A model generated the notes under the pieces. It saw only the letters and a list, made by a program, of their open reading frames with translations, was not told the origin of the DNA and did not search any database. A stretch of DNA of 38,008 bases, taken from the NCBI GenBank assembly GCA_021790655.1, contig JAJYGR010000250.1, positions 1 through 38,008 on the forward strand, in the 5' to 3' direction. A program made the position numbers and the translations under genes. Below, piece after piece: positions 36,690 through 38,008 of this stretch. Position 1 is the stretch's first letter. Each line of letters begins with the position of its first letter. The stretch is from Acidobacteriota bacterium. GTDB taxonomy: Bacteria > Acidobacteriota > Terriglobia > Terriglobales > Acidobacteriaceae.

Positions 36690-37658
36690 TTGAACAGGAT
36701 GAAGCTATTGGATCGCAGAAGCTTCGTGCATCTCGCTGGCGCAGCTTGTATTTCAAGCAGTGTCCCGCACGCTCTTGCACAATCGCCGCCACACGTGGCT
36801 GTTTCTGGCGCTACGCCTATGCGGCTGGGGGTACACCTTTGGATTCCCGTGGGAGAATCTATCGACGGTGCGGTAAAAAGCGTCCATGATATGGGCCTGC
36901 CAACCTGCCAGATAGGGTTCAATCGCCTGACTCCCGATGTCGCAAGCCCAGCAAAAATAAAAAATGCTTTGGAAAAATACGGAGTGGAGGCCACAGCATT
37001 CAGTGAACATGGTCCAGGAGTTCGGATATACGACTTCTATCGAGGGCCGGAAACAATTGGGATCGTTCCCCCAGCCACTCGACAAGCCCGCATTCGCAAC
37101 CTGAAGTTGGCCTCCGATATAGCCAGCCAGTGCGGGATCCCGGCTGTCCATACGCTTTGCGGTTTTATACCGGAAAATCCCAACGATCCTCTCTATCCGC
37201 AGGCGGTGTCTGCAGTGAAAGACATTGGCGGTCATTGTAAAGAGCGAGGACAAATATTTCTTTGTGAGACTGCAACGGAGACACCGATCACGTTGCTGCG
37301 ACTGATTGAGGACGTGGGCCTCGACAATGTCTTTGTAAATCTCGATATGGCCGACCTCATTATGTGGGGAAAGGGAAATCCGGTAGACGCCATGGATGTA
37401 ATTGGACATCGCGTCCGCGGAATTCATGCAAAAGACGGCCTGTTCCCGACCAACACGAAAGATCACGGGGAAGAAGTTGCTATGGGGAAAGGAAAGGTCG
37501 ACTTTCCCCTTGTGCTCCAGAAATTGAAGCAAGTGGGATACAAGGGAGCGATGACAATCGAATGCGAGGTCCCAGGGGCTAGCTCACACCAGCAGAAGAT
37601 GTGCATCCTGGAATCGAAGGCCTTCCTTGAGGACCTGCTCGCCAGGACCTACAGCTAA
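36690..37658 (+). CDS. Secreted sugar phosphate isomerase/epimerase-like TIM-barrel protein
   Basis: 322 aa; LDRRSFVHLAGAACISSSV Tat-like signal; IGFNRLTPD, ETATETPITLLRLIEDVGLDNVFVNLDMADLIMWGKGNPVDAMDVIGHRVRGIHAKDG, TIECEVPG. Confidence 0.85.
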   Translation: MNRMKLLDRRSFVHLAGAACISSSVPHALAQSPPHVAVSGATPMRLGVHLWIPVGESIDGAVKSVHDMGLPTCQIGFNRLTPDVASPAKIKNALEKYGVEATAFSEHGPGVRIYDFYRGPETIGIVPPATRQARIRNLKLASDIASQCGIPAVHTLCGFIPENPNDPLYPQAVSAVKDIGGHCKERGQIFLCETATETPITLLRLIEDVGLDNVFVNLDMADLIMWGKGNPVDAMDVIGHRVRGIHAKDGLFPTNTKDHGEEVAMGKGKVDFPLVLQKLKQVGYKGAMTIECEVPGASSHQQKMCILESKAFLEDLLARTYS

Positions 37659-37724
37659 CACTGTAGACAACCATTGGGAACTTCCCCTCTAAAAGAACAG
37701 CAACAATAACAAAAGGGAGATTGC

Positions 37725-38008
37725 ATGCGACTTTTGATTGTCCGCCTAATACTGGCGCTCATGGCCCTATCGACATCGGCATATGCTCAGCGGCCTGGCA
37801 ACTTCCGCATCCTTGGACCAGGCGGCGGCGGCGCGATGTTTTATCCCGCCATCAGCCCTAACGACCCCAGGACAGTCCTGGTGGCCTGCGATATGTCCGG
37901 CTCCTACATCACACATGATGCGGGCCTGTCCTGGCGCATGTTCAACCTGCGCGGACCGGTGCATTTTTTTATTTTCGACCCGCTCCAGCCAAACGTCATC
38001 TATGCCCA
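37725..38008 (+). CDS. Partial sialidase/VPS10-sortilin-like (BNR) glycosidase-type protein (N-terminus only)
   Basis: ATG at 37725 with aaagggaga SD; signal peptide then RPGNFRILGPGGGGAMFYPAISPNDPRTVLVACDMSGSYITHDAGLSWRMFNLRGPVHFFIFDPLQPNVIYA; runs off the window. Confidence 0.7.
   Translation, partial: MRLLIVRLILALMALSTSAYAQRPGNFRILGPGGGGAMFYPAISPNDPRTVLVACDMSGSYITHDAGLSWRMFNLRGPVHFFIFDPLQPNVIYA

Noticed and set aside
1-38008. CRISPR arrays, tRNA or rRNA genes
   Set aside because: No regularly spaced direct repeats and no recognisable tRNA/rRNA sequence were seen on reading.

Overview
A 38 kb, GC-rich bacterial window. The gene style suggests Acidobacteriota, but this is inference only. 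Five blocks are visible. (1) Left edge, minus strand: a partial secreted protein, an L-fucose mutarotase (FucU), and a tightly coupled three-gene operon of exported proteins, including a large FG-GAP/Ig-like protein. (2) About 6.2-12.8 kb: a DUF4384 protein, a caspase/PEGA/TPR protein, a CHASE2 class III nucleotidyl cyclase and a DUF928-like protein. These converge on a small membrane protein resembling the Pycsar PycTM effector family (DUF5706), across a strongly palindromic ~116 bp intergenic element. (3) About 12.8-28.7 kb: a redox locus with an outer-membrane beta-barrel protein, a 10-CXXCH cytochrome with a C-terminal LVIVD/propeller region, a second 10-CXXCH cytochrome, a b-type-cytochrome-like membrane protein, a large Fe-S protein carrying two cyclic-nucleotide-binding domains, a NuoE-NuoF fusion, a cytochrome c554-like multiheme protein and a double GlcG/HbpS-domain lipoprotein. 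(4) An MBL-fold hydrolase followed by a 5'-truncated IS110-family transposase and the C-terminal stub of an MFS transporter, which looks like an insertion/deletion scar. (5) Right end: a DeoR regulator, a DUF5107/TPR protein, a CBM9-like protein, a sugar isomerase/epimerase-like protein and the start of a sialidase/VPS10-like glycosidase. The most interesting hypothesis is a cyclic-nucleotide circuit: one cyclase lies near both a PycTM-like membrane protein and an Fe-S oxidoreductase with two apparently ligand-competent CNB domains. All calls come from reading the sequence; no database search was run.
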